Positions 1 through 11,181 of a stretch of DNA of 48,421 bases are shown piece after piece. A program made the position numbers and the translations under genes. Within the stretch, counting starts at the first letter, position 1. The number at the start of each line of letters is the position of its first letter. Below the pieces are notes generated by a model. That model ran no database searches. It had not been told where the DNA came from and worked only from the letters and a program-made list of their open reading frames with translations. Source of the DNA: Lyophyllum atratum (lineage: Eukaryota; Basidiomycota; Agaricomycetes; Agaricales; Lyophyllaceae); the NCBI GenBank assembly GCA_014905825.1, contig JACGCN010000112.1, forward strand, positions 1 to 48,421. Reading direction: 5' to 3'.

Positions 1-387
1 ACAACAACCGTTATCAAGCCCTTTCGCATCTACCTGCAAATCACCAGAATTCACCAACAAAGTCCTTCGTTGCCGACGAAAAGACTTTGTATCGGATAGT
101 CCAAATCGTTGATTTGGACGTCCGGCTCTAACCCACTAGCTGAAATGTATTCATTCTCCATACCTCGATTTTCCCGCCCGTCGCCCAAATTCTCCGTCTC
201 TGCGCTTCCCAAACCTTTCTTTGCCGCTGTCTCTTCCGGATCCTACGCTACTTTAATCATTAATGCGTACTCTAAGTCAACCTAATCTCCCTTTACAGTC
301 CCTCCCGCTGCAGTAACCCCCGCTCTCTATTGGCCCTCTCGCAATCTTGTTTTCAAACACCACCGCTCAGTCCCAAGAATCTATATC
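1..387. other. Upstream region of the cyclin gene; no gene seen
   Basis: No open frame here has a recognisable product. The stretch from about 160 to 390 is pyrimidine-rich, with many CT and CCC runs, as is common for promoters and 5' leaders of basidiomycete genes. It probably holds the 5' leader of the plus-strand cyclin gene that starts near 388. No clear TATA box was identified. Confidence 0.4.
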
Positions 388-2516
388 ATGCACGCCTTAC
401 ATTCGCTCGCCCACCGGGCTCCACCAGCTACTCGTACCCGTGTACGCTGGCAACCTTACACATCTATTCCCGTCTCTTCATGCTCGTCTTCCTCGTCTCG
501 ATCATCTCCACTCACCTCTTATCTGAATACCCCCGCCTCTTCTGTATCATCATCACCACAAATTGCCACTCCCGCATGCGACGTTGAACGCATCCGCCAA
601 ATATTACCATCTGCAGCTGCCCAGTTAAAGGATCCGCTTCTAAGGGACTCCCATCGGAACAAGCATACAAGTAGCTTAGTTGGTGAGCAGCTCATCCTCC
701 TCCGAGCCTTCTTTACAGCATCTGTTTTCTATTGCTGACAAATGAACATTTCAAGATCAAGCTGTAAAGTCCCTATGCGAGATATGGCGTCCCCAAGACA
801 TCCCTCCGGTCTTCATCGCATCGGCTCGGTCGATGGTCACGGGAGGCGCTACGTATGAACACAATCCGATCGAGCAGAAGCCTTCTACAAGAAACCGAAC
901 CCGAAACACGCAGCTCCCATCACCCGTTTCGCCTTCCACCCTCCCTTCACCTACCCTCACGGCGTCGTCATCGTCCCCATCACCTTCGACGCTCGCCCAA
1001 GTACTTCCCCTATCCGAACAAGACATCGCAAGCACACATGGTACACGTAGTAACCTTGTGCCGATCAAGGCCTTTGTTCATGAGGTCCTAAGGCGCTCTC
1101 GCACCTCAGGATGTGTTCTCCAAACAGCTCTGTGCTACCTTGAAGCAATCCGGGCGAAGGTCCCTGAACTTGTTCAACAAGAGCACTCTGGTGACGGCGT
1201 CAAAGGCGAGCCGGATCTAGGCGACCGAGTCACCATTGCAACCCCGGCTGAACTAGAACGCGAATCCGAATTCGCTATGAGTCTCGATTCAGTTGTAAGC
1301 AATGATGCATGCACCGATGATGACCTGATGGCCACTGTCCGAATATATGATAATGGTCCAGACAACTGCCTCGACAACCTCGCAAGCTCCTCGCACGCAA
1401 GCAACGATCCTGCTAGTCAGAAGCTCCCCCCTGGACCCGCTCTGCCTTCTCTTCCTCCCCTCCCATCACCCCTTCTTTGTCCTCGTCGTGCTTTCTTGGC
1501 ATCATTGATTCTTGCGTCGAAGTTTACGCAGGATAAGTGCTACTCGAATCGTGCCTGGGCGAAGCTATCCGGTCTACCTCCACGCGAAATCGGCCGATGT
1601 GAACGGGCATTGGGTGAGGCTCTCGAGTGGCGTCTATGGGTCGGAAAACAACCTTCAGCAGCAGCACCACAAGCTCCTTCTCCCCCGCTCCTCCCTTCCA
1701 CCAATCGACCAGTTGTACGGTCTCATAGCGAAGGGTCTCTGTTCACTACAACGCCCGCTCAACACCCATTCATGGTTCAGGATGAGAAGTGCATTGCGTC
1801 ATTCCCTGGGTCTAGTATCTCGACACATCGTGGTCTTCGACGATGCGCTACTCTTCCTACGGAAGCCTATGTTGCCCCAGCCCCGGTCCCTATCGACGTA
1901 CCTTTGGATCATCCCCCTTGGCGGACTTCGAACCCACGTCATCTTGTTCATCTGACCTTAGTGAGAACGACATGTATTACCCAGATCAGATGTCACTTGC
2001 GGAAACCTATCCTTTGAAGGTGATACTATTGTTATATTCTTTCGAGCCCTACTGATGTTTCATTCGCCTCAGCCCATGGATCTGTGTCCGTCAACATCGG
2101 CATGCTCCCAATACACGGAAAAGATTAGCCTAAGCCCGAGCCCACAGACGCCTGGGCTCAGCTACTCGCCATCGTCGACAGAATCATGTTCCGGGGACCG
2201 TACGATCCAGATGTCGTCCTTCTTGGACGACTCGATGGGAACGTTCAATTCGGGGCATCTGGGCATCAGCAGTTCCGAGTCATGGCCGTGGCTGGACACC
2301 TCCGATATTGCCCCGTGCTTACAGAAGACACCTCTCCATACTACGAATGTGGCACACAAACACAATCCGATCTTCGAACATTTCGGGCCCATGCCATCAG
2401 TCGCTGGTTACGCCAGTTCCCTGCCATTCCAGGTCCCACTTGGTGCTGGTGCGGATGCCGTTGGATGCTTGTGGCCTACAGAGAAAGCCACGCTGATGTA
2501 CCCGCTGCCGTCATGA
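388..2516 (+). CDS. Pho80/Pcl-type cyclin (G1/S-specific cyclin family)
   Basis: Predicted regulatory partner of a Pho85-type cyclin-dependent kinase. Exon 1 is 388-682; a 73-base intron (683-755, GTGAG..CAAG) joins it to an exon starting DQAVKSLCEIW. The cyclin box is split by a low-complexity insert: VPIKAFVHEVLRRSRTSG and an ALCYLEAIRAKVP helix, then about 100 acidic/Ser/Pro residues, then RRAFLASLILASKFTQDKCY and WAKLSGLPPREIGRCERALG. That arrangement is typical of fungal Pcl cyclins. A second intron is at 2020-2072 and the last exon ends at 2516. Between about 1900 and 1960 the reading frame changes by one base. The nearest simple cause is one missing base in the C run near 1914; an unusual intron (about 1810-1880) is the alternative. 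The family call is firm; the C-terminal third is less certain. Confidence 0.8.
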
Positions 2517-2684
2517 TTAGGACCTCGTTAGCGTCATGTCACTATGGATGTACTTACACTCTCCTTTCCTTTTGTGTGCTATGAATGGCCTACCGCTGCT
2601 ATTCCTTTTTTACATGTGTTATTTCCGTTATATTTTTTTACTTGCAAGGCTGCATGGATTCTTTATGTCTTGACATTAGTTTTT

Positions 2685-3088
2685 GATCGTCTCATGTACA
2701 ATCTGTCCTGCCCTTTTACCTCATGCCGATGTCTGAGCACAGATTTGTATATCTGTCGTGCGTTCTGCCTCGCAGCCTACTTTCCTGGTAAGAAGCAGGT
2801 AAGAAGTCATAGTATCCGTAACTTATGCCTTCCAACTTTGTGTACAATTAACTCTACTAGTAAAGTATATACCCGATAGATTTTTCGATCGTCTCATGTA
2901 CAATCTGTCCTGCCCTTTTACCTCATGCCGATGTCTGAGCACAGATTTGTATATCTGTCGTGCGTTCTGCCTCGCAGCCTACTTTCCTGGTAAGAAGCAG
3001 GTAAGAAGTCATAGTATCCGTAACTTATGCCTTCCAACTTTGTGTACAATTAACTCTACTAGTAAAGTATATACCCGATAGATTTTTC
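2685..3088. repeat. Tandem direct duplication, 2 copies of 202 bases
   Basis: Two head-to-tail copies start at about 2685 and 2887 with a 202-base period. They look identical throughout; each contains the same 61-codon open frame, at 2694 and 2896. They lie just downstream of the cyclin gene, probably in or just after its 3' untranslated region. The open frames are not credible genes. The copies are either a very recent duplication or an assembly artefact. Confidence 0.9.
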
Positions 3089-3164
3089 TCGTTCTCAACA
3101 TGCCTTGTCTGTTACTTTCATGGTATTACATTGTTACAACTGCATGCTAATCCTGATTCACTGT

Positions 3165-4322
3165 TCACTCGTTGAAAAATTCCAGTGCAGTGTCCGCCGT
3201 CTGAATTGCACGCCAGGTAGCTTCGTCCGTGAACAAAGAATGGAAGAGAATATCGTCTTTGCCCTAGTCATATCCCAGTGAGCAACGCAGCGAGTATAAC
3301 CAGCATTCGAAAATTAACCACTCACTCTATTAGGTGGGTCGTGGATTCTAGTTGGAAGGTATTAGCAATGCAGCGATTAGACGATCATCCTTGGAGGGCG
3401 CACCTGACGTGAACAAAGCCCTCGCCGTCATCGTCCTTGATAGCAGGTATCTTTATCTTTCCAAATATTATGGTCCCATACGCAGTAGCTGCACTTCGAA
3501 CCTGCAACTCCAGCTATCAGCAGCGACTCCCTAAACGTATAGACAACGGACCTCAACCAAGTCTTTCTCGATATCAAAGTTGGTCAGCTCTTGGTCGGAG
3601 ACCCCAGCAGCCCTTGACCACATCCTGGGCTCATGCTGGTCCCAATGGCGCCGCGATCTGATTATTTCTGCTCTGATCGCTGGACGCGCGACAGTGAAAG
3701 CTTCTATAGCATTCTGTTGCGGTGGATGAGGGTCGTTCAAGCTGACTGTTTCTGCGGTAGCTGTGGAAAAGGATATTTCAAGGAAGGTCAGATCTAGAGA
3801 TACAGGAAACTCACCCATAACTGTGTTGACTATCCAGTCGTTGGGGGTCGGAAGGAATCAAATGTGATCAACGTCATCTCATCATTCGCTGGACTCAGCT
3901 GATGTAAACACACTTAGTCTTGAGTTCACTATCACTATCCAACCTAAGGCCTAGGCGCCAGCTGGGCTTCGTCTATCACGACTTGTAACTTATAGAAGAA
4001 AACCGTCACTTCAGGTCACTTCATGCTCTCCCGCATGAAGTCTTAGCACTCCCTGCGCCACCTCCGAGCCCATGCCCATTCAGGAATTACATACCGCATC
4101 GGTAATAGCATTCAAACCCTTGTCCCCAGGACTTGCCAGCAGACCCAGCGTCCATCCTTCCACACCAGACAGCTTGCGAACTGGAAATAGTTTGGCGTCT
4201 TCCAATGGTCTTCGGAGACTTGTGCATGTGAAACATACTTCTCTGTTGGTTGGCCTTATGGGAATCGTGGGGAGATGGGTTGTGGACGGAGCTCCTAGGC
4301 TATCTTTATCTTCGTACCACAT
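3165..4322 (-). CDS. Unrecognised multi-exon gene (hypothetical protein)
   Basis: I do not recognise this gene. On the minus strand several exon-like segments join in frame with GT..AG introns. One 5' candidate contains KLSGVEGWTLGLLASPGDKG. A middle segment contains AETVSLNDPHPPQQNAIEAF and DQELTNFDIEKDLVEV. The 3' segments read SAATAYGTIIFGKIKIPAI, GEGFVHVRIHDPPNR and, after a 62-base intron, GKDDILFHSLFTDEATWRAI to a stop at 3165. The composition of the 3' half is protein-like and hydrophobic/charged in turn. The start (ATG near 4322) and the exons between 3820 and 4080 are guesses. It is divergent from the aspartic protease. No function is proposed. Confidence 0.42.
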
Positions 4323-4478
4323 GGTCCGTCCCAACGGCCACTCGGGAACCTCCAAACCAACTCTTCTGAGCTATTTTTGACTCATTCTACTGCTTCTTCA
4401 CGCAGTGTATCGTCGTTTCGCCTTATAAGCTACGGTTTCAATGTCGTCAAGTGGTCTGATACCCCGAAATTTTTACAG

Positions 4479-6060
4479 ATGAAGCGGCTTTCACCAGTGT
4501 TTCTTGGACTTGTCCTTTTCGCTGCCACACAGGTGCTGGGTCAGATCCCACAAACCATTCATCTGGAATCCCGTATTGCCCCCTCAGGAGCATCTTTGAA
4601 ACGGAGAGCACTGGCCCCTTCGAATATTCCGTTGGCAGATTTCTTCAAAGGCACCGATCTCCAGTAACTATTCAACATAAATCTTCCTTCTATTGCAAGT
4701 ATTAACTCTCCATCAACAGATGGTTTGGGAATATATCTGGTTGGCCTCGTCCCAGACGATGCGTTCCTAGCAGTACTGATATCGATGAAATCTAGTGGGG
4801 ACTCCGCCTCAGGACATTACGGTATGTCGCGTTTCTGTAGACAGATGCTCATAGTATATACGGAGCTTTCAGGTTGTGTTTGATACAGGAAGCTCTTCTC
4901 TCGAATTCGCTAGTAAGTCATCCACATCTTCGCAAGACGCACCTGCCTGAAACACGGTGTTCCCAGGCACGCTATGTGGACAGGCGTGTGCTTCACAAAA
5001 GCAATTCGATTCTTCGAAGAGCTCTACCTTCGTCGACGGAGGAAGGACTAGCAGTATCACCTTCTCTACTGGTGTCGGTGTCGATCCTGTGGTAGGATCT
5101 AACTATAAGTTAACTCTGCGTAGCGCGAGCGATACCGTATCCGTTGGTGGTCTCAAAGCCACCGCCGTTAGCTTGTTCCTCATTACAAACCAGACGCCGG
5201 CCTTCAACATTGACCCATTCAGTGGGATACAGGGTAAGCTCTACCCCTCATGATACATTGTATAGTCACACAGTCTGCAGGGATGAGTGCAACTGCACAA
5301 GGATTCTTTGCCAGCCTCATAAGCCAGGGTCTCCCTTGTAAGGCAAAATGTTGTGCTCAGGGAGGTCGATATTGAAATATTCGCGCAGCTTTGTTCAGTC
5401 TCTTCTTAACCCCGAACGCCGTCGGTAACGCTGAATTAACAATCGGTGGGATTGACAATACCAAGTTCAAAGGTCCTTATCTATCTATCTTCTTCATTCG
5501 ACTTCGGCCGACCTAGCTGTAGGTAACCCTACGTTTGCCTCTCTGCCCGCCGGAAGTTCCTCTACCTGGCGACTTTTGTCACCTCGCTTGTCTGTTAACG
5601 GCAAGACCACATCCCTTTTAAACACGCAGCGCAGCGTCATTTTCGATAGCGGGACCAGCAATGTCTTATTTTCAACCGCTACCACTGAGGTACTTCTTTT
5701 CATGGCGGCGCACACGTCGCTTTCTAACTGACGCCTTGACCACAGGCCATATATTCATTGATATCTCCTGATATCAAACCAAACGCCGCCGAGCCAGGAA
5801 CCTATGGAATTGCATGCAATCGCATTTCCTCATTGCCCGCAGTGATCGACATCGCCTTCACTTCACAAGCTGGGACCCCTTTCAACCTCACGATCCCAAG
5901 TAGCGAGCTTAGTGTGGGGCCATTTGCAAATGACCCATCCCTCTGTCAGACTCTCATCAATGCTTTCGACGGTCTGGACCTTGTCGGGGGCAGCGTGTTG
6001 AAACACTACTACAGCATTTGGGATGTCGGAGGCAGACGGCTTGGCTTTGCTCCCGTTTGA
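4479..6060 (+). CDS. Secreted pepsin-like aspartic protease (family A1)
   Basis: Likely extracellular or vacuolar endopeptidase. Nine exons fit the frame exactly: 4479-4663, 4720-4739, 4796-4821, 4873-4912, 4967-5233, 5281-5337, 5389-5472, 5523-5689 and 5746-6060, giving 386 residues. The N-terminus (MKRLSPVFLGLVLFAATQVLG) is a signal peptide, followed by a propeptide-like stretch. Mature features are WFGNISVGTPPQD, the first catalytic motif VVFDTGSSS (Asp about 81) and the second VIFDSGTSNVLF (Asp about 268). The DSG in place of DTG is tolerated in some fungal members. The C-terminus GGSVLKHYYSIWDVGGRRLGFAP is the standard family ending. Three exons are 40 bases or shorter. The flap tyrosine region is not clearly recognisable, so substrate preference cannot be inferred. 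Confidence 0.93.
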
Positions 6061-6670
6061 AGCAGCATCGGGAATTCTTGGCTACCGCCATCGACTCCAC
6101 GTGTGGTCTACGAAGAATCTGTATCGGCGATTGATGGAAATTAACTAGTGGTCTATGTATGGGGTCAATTTACTTTTTTTGCTACTCGTCACCATGAACG
6201 ATCGCCCGGCGGCCTGGGCACGTAACTTTTTCTCCTTTTCGAGACCGCTCATAAATTACAAAGAAAGGTCATGATTTTTTGATGTTCATGTTGTGTCAAG
6301 AAACAATAATATCACACGGACCCGCGGTCGTACCGTTGTCCGCGGCGGCGCGGCCCGAGTAACATCATCCCCATAATTTGTTGAAGACTACAAGGACGGG
6401 GAAAAAATCCATGCTCCACATAACTGGGTCCGCGACGAACTATGCGGCCTGGCCTGATACGAATCAGGCTGTAGAGCAAGGACGTGGTTGCGAAACAACA
6501 AAACGAGACCGTGAGACCCAGCCACACATATACTTCTTCATCGTCTGGTATTTCAAACTGTAGATATAATAAAGGAGACATTCGACTGTGAACTCCGGCT
6601 CGAACCCGATACACACCGAGTGTAGATATGAACAGGTTCCTTGCACCGCGTCTTATGATCGACAGCACGC
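6061..6670. other. Intergenic between convergent protease and Zn2Cys6 genes
   Basis: This holds the 3' flanks of the plus-strand protease and the minus-strand zinc-cluster gene. A GC-rich patch (about 6318-6358) lies in the middle. A minus-strand open frame spans 6312-6746 but is basic and low in similarity to any family; it may be 3' untranslated sequence or an alternative end of the neighbour. Confidence 0.35.
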
Positions 6671-7884
6671 TCAGACGGGTAAAACAATGGCGACGTCTAG
6701 TAGCTTGTGTTCTCGACTGACGGCTTCGGAGCCAGCAGATCTTCATATGTTAAAATCTGGAATCAGATTCACTGGTATCGAGTATGAGCATCGTTCGAAA
6801 TGTGTGCAGCCACCATATTCCTGTCCTGTGTGAACTGGGCCAATGCGAGTGTGAGAACAGGGTAACGTTACGTAGGCGACAAAAATACTGACGTATTCTG
6901 ATTGGGCGTTCCAGCCCGCGGGCTCGTGATTCAGAGGACGAAATCCATTGTGGCGCGATGAATGGGCGCTCTGAGAGTATGCATCATAGCGGGACTGTGC
7001 TGGGTATGAAGAGGTTTCAGGTATCATGTTCAAGACGTTGGGATTGTTTGAGTGGTGGGGATAACCAGAGGATGATGGGCGGTCGTTGTTACTACTGGAA
7101 GACGGTCATGGTCTGTACAAATCCGAGAATAGTGGAACTCACGGCAAACGACGAGCCGATTCCGACTCTGAAGGCATTGGATGCAGAAGATACTGTTCGC
7201 TACCGATATAGGTTAGCGACGTCCTCGGGTATACCGCCAAAAGCTACCTGACACGCCTTGATGGAAGTGGAATCAGACCTATGTCGGTGCTCGTCCGCCT
7301 CGGTGGAGTATGCTCTCGTGTTGGGGGAGTCGACGCTTCCGACAGGCCGGAAGAACCTGCGGTCGAAGGCCTGCCATCCCCTGAGTCTTTCCTGACGACT
7401 GACTTTTTTCGTGCCGGTGCCCCTTCTGGCCACGTACACTGTGCCAAAATACCATCAGATCAGCATCCTTTTAATAAAGTAATCCCTCGTACGTCTCTTT
7501 GCCCGTGTGTGCAGCGCATACAATTCGGTTTCGTCTCGTCACACTGTGCAGTAGCTTTCAATTTTCATATGTATGGAATCAGTGACTGACACACCTTGAT
7601 TTTTTTCACTCGACACGTCATGCACCCGGTCTTGCTACGGGTGTATTTTGGCCGTTTACGTTGTGTAGGTTCTGGGCGAGGCGGAGATACGACATGGGTG
7701 TGTGCATGGTTCACATGGGGTGCAGAGTAGTACTGGTTGTGGGTCGGGATATACTGGGTAGGTGCTGGGCTAAAAGGATTGCTTAGTGGCTGCTCTAGAA
7801 GAAAGGATGAATTACACACTAGGACATGCTGTCGGCCATGAACTCGACGATGCGGGGAAGACTTTGCTCTTGCCCGGTTCGCAT
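6671..7884 (-). CDS. Zn2Cys6 (GAL4-type) transcription factor, small
   Basis: Predicted nuclear DNA-binding regulator. The cluster is assembled across two introns: SKTGCMTCRVKKIK, then CDETKPNCMRCTHGQRD, then CTWPEGAPARKK. This gives all six zinc-binding cysteines in the canonical C-x2-C-x6-C-x5-C-x2-C-x6-C order. The start chosen is the ATG at 7884 (MRTGQEQ), joined through a 44-base intron to CNSSFLLEQPLSNPFSPAPT. Upstream of the cluster is a Pro/His/Tyr-rich stretch; downstream is a Ser/Thr/Pro-rich tail (SSGLSEASTPPTREHTPP, YLLHPMPSESESARRLP, GYPHHSNNPNVLNMIPE). The last exon is uncertain: one good splice gives a short end at 6671, other acceptors allow extension to about 6312. No Fungal_trans middle domain is visible, so it is a short member of the class. 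Confidence 0.83.
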
Positions 7885-10800
7885 ATCATTTATAAAGGTT
7901 TTGAGAGAAGCAAAGAAGCTAAAGATGAACCGTACACGCCAATGTTATGGGTCCTTAATCGGCGTGGATCAGGGAATATCAGATCTAGGGTCGTGGGCCA
8001 ATGTGTAACACGGCGAGCCAGATCCTAGGACTTGCAAGCACTTCCATGCGTGGGGATTTATCATTTTATTTGTCTCCTTTCACAAATGCTTCTGGCATCT
8101 TTTTTCAGGTACACCTCTAAAACATTCCTCCGTGGAAGAAACAACACACAAAGCCTGTTTATCGCGTCAAGCCACTACTTGGATCCGTTCCCATTATGCA
8201 TGCGCTCCAAGTCCATGGTCTCAATCATCGCCTACTTTTTGACGATGGTATTGATGCGTTCCTTCTTTGAGCCACGGTCGGGAGCGCCGAATTGTTCCGA
8301 TCACCGAGTATCGAAGCAAGGTCAATATCACACCACTCTCATGATCAGCGTATTCATTCCACTGCATTTCACCTTGTGGAACTCACGGCGACCTCTCCCA
8401 CTCTCTTGCGCTCCTCAGCACCTTTGACCCCACTTGTTATCCGCGCGTTATCGTAGAACAAGGGTCTCCAACTGACCCGTATCTCCACCACCGCGGTCCG
8501 GATATTAGGTAGGTATTCCTCCGTGGAATCAATTTCACCACAGTTATGAAGCCATCACGGTGACGGAGTTCTCAGCGTCCATATGTCAAATAATGGCATC
8601 AGAACCATGCACCAAGACGCCCAACATGTGGGAATCGTGAATGCCTGAACGTGGATCATACATAACGAGAAGCACGCTCACCTTTATGTTTGGGAAATTG
8701 TACATAATATTCCTTGCGGTGCACATGCTTTGTTTCTCCTCGTCACAACGACCGAGGTATAGCCATCAACATGCTGTCTCAATGAGCCACAGTGACGTGA
8801 GCTATGTAAATCGGGGCAGCTCAGCAACGCACCTCGCTAGATATGGGCCCTGACACCGAGGACGAAAAATTACAGCGTCGCGTCCAGGGTAGAATATGGA
8901 GTCCCGAGGATATCTGGATGCTGTGCAGGACTGATAAGCCGAGGAGTAGAGTGATCAAATATGTTGTGCTCAACCATTCCTGAGCCTGATATTATGGGTG
9001 CGTAAATTCCTAATGGATTCTGATATCATCATGCACTTGTGATTTGGACCTGCACGTCAGGATATCACGAACTTTGGGATCATCGGGGGCCTAGAAGTTG
9101 AGGAGGACTGATGCTGCTGAAAGTCATATGGCCCTATGGGACACAATTCAGTCGTAATTTGTGTCGACGTCGTCTTTTCAAAGCCTCCGATAGATTGATG
9201 GAACATTCTTTGAACGTTGCCGCATGGTGGAGAAAAAGCATATGGTCTGTGGGGTCTTCTCCAACTAGATTATACTTACAGCCGGACAGCCGTGTTGAAG
9301 CGCCTATGCTCTCTGAAAGATGCTGTCTTCCGCCGAATCAGATCTCAGATGTTGATGTTTAAAGGTGAAGCATGGCCTTTCGTGTCTGGAAGATATCCTT
9401 CTACCCGTCGTCCAGGCTGCCGCTTTGGGGGTGCTGGGGGACCTCCATGACTGTCAGACCTTGGGACACTGCAATAAAGACTACTTTGACTCGCCGGGGA
9501 AAGAGCTGCTTGTGCTGGCCTCTTGGTTTATGTGCTGAGGTATGTTGGCTGCGTCTTGAAACGAGAGCTCACACAGTGCGCGCAGCTGCAGAATAGAGCA
9601 ACACAAATGGCTCTGTCGCAACCGGTATTCAAACCCAATATAGCTTCTGCGTCAATGACCCAGTGGATAGCCACAAGTTTGTGGCGTCATCGCGTCATCA
9701 TCTACCGCTTGGAAGCGAAATTTCGTGCCTACTAAAATGAATTGGCGAGTGGGTGAACAGCGGGCGATCTCGCTTATAATTCCGTCATTCACGATCGGTG
9801 TCGATCGTGGCGGTCATCAAAAGGTTCGCGCTTAACTGCCACCTTCCCAAATCTTCCCAACTCTGTACGCGCTCGAAGATCTTGCCATCAACCTGGAAGA
9901 AGAGCTCGTGATGTCAAGCATGTCAAGAGCGAAGCATTGCTCTGAAACCATGTGAATTATCCCACAGGAATAAGTCAGCGGCATCGTCCCCGCCCCCCCC
10001 CCCCGCCCCTCCCCTTTGGTCAGAGCTTCGTTCTAGTCGCTACTCGAACTAGGCTCCATACAACATGGAAGATCATATGGTCACTCCCTGGAAATTTCCA
10101 CTGCTTGCGAACGAAATATGCGTTGACTCTAGTCTTTTCCAAGTGCCCGAGTACCCGAACTACCCGTTCGGCATTCTGTCCGGGCATAACGCAGTAGACG
10201 GTAGACCTCAAATGGGATTAAGGCTCGGCATCGGTCTCGAGCCAGGTCGAAAGGTAATCTGCAGGTGCATCGAGGCTGCCGTCACTGGCGACGGCTCGGC
10301 AAGTCAATGAAATTTACTGACAAGCGAAGACAGCCAAGATCATCGCTGAGCGTGTGGCATGACTGGGAATTTGGAGGCTTGATGTTGTAGAGAGGTCTGT
10401 CAGTTTGCAAATACGTTGAAGCATATCTTAATAGAAAAATGTGGATATGGAACAGCGAACTAGCTAAAATTTTAGTCAGGATGAGGCGTTCCTTGTCGAT
10501 TCGGTGGCATCGGTCAGCAGAATCACGACGTGTATACAGTATGCACCACTTACCCCTCTGGACCGAGTCACCTTCCAGCACAGACATTGCAGATCCGAGA
10601 GATAAGGAACTTCTGGGTACGAACAGGCATGAAGGAGATGTTCGAGAAGCAGAGAAGCCCAACGCTTCAGGCTTCGAATTCTTGTCCTGGATGCAGCCAT
10701 GCGTATCGAGCATGGCACCGGGTCTAGATTTCTAGAGACGTTGCTTCTTGCCAAGCGGCACGTCAAACATATGACAGCCGAACTTCAAGTATTTTGCAGT

Positions 10801-11181
10801 GGCCAGGCGTGAAGAATGCGTCAAAAGGCTGCGTTGTCTCAGCTAGCCAGACGGCAGATCGAGAACGAATTGATGTATCTCGCACGAACGCTTATATTTG
10901 AAAACGCCAGAAATGAAAAGGAGATTGGTAACACAGAAATTGAGGTAAGAGTACGTTTGAGAGTCCAACCACCATCCTAGAGCAAAACATTTGGGTATTG
11001 TATATGAGTAGATGTAGCCGCTTCTTGCCTTGCATGCAACTGTGTGCAGAAGGCGCCCAGTGAGAAGGTCATCGGAAGGGAGTACAATAGTGAGTGAAAG
11101 GAGAGTTTTTGTAGATCCGGGTTTCAGCATACAATGTCGAGTACAGTCAGGGAGATAGCAACGTTGATCGGTCCTGCAGGC
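7885..11181. other. Long stretch without a supportable gene
   Basis: Several open frames of 60-140 codons occur on both strands (for example 8032-8427, 10065-10310, 10282-10713, 10439-10735). None has a recognisable domain, good codon texture and splice-linked continuation together. Short fragments such as ILLPVVQAAALGVLGDLHDC near 9400 look protein-like but are followed by stops. A C-tract (9988-10014) and a small palindrome near 9800 are the only simple features noted. The region could contain decayed genes or transposon remnants that I cannot identify by eye. Confidence 0.4.
9988..10014. repeat. Poly-C low-complexity tract
   Basis: A run of 12 consecutive cytosines (9993-10004) sits inside a C-rich stretch broken only by isolated G and T residues. 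It is a simple repeat and a likely site of length error in sequencing. Confidence 0.85.

Noticed and set aside
2694..3081. Two identical 61-codon open frames in the tandem repeat
   Set aside because: They are identical only because the DNA is duplicated. They lie downstream of the cyclin stop in AT-rich sequence, lack any domain and have no good start context.
9111..9735. A gene suggested by protein-like pieces near 9400-9540
   Set aside because: The best piece (AAALGVLGDLHDCQTLGHC) ends in a stop, and upstream frames contain several stops. No consistent exon chain or family match was found.
10282..10766. Overlapping minus-strand open frames of 96-143 codons as a gene
   Set aside because: The two frames overlap in different phases. 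Neither has a domain, and splice sites do not join them to further exons. A plus-strand open frame covers the same stretch equally well.
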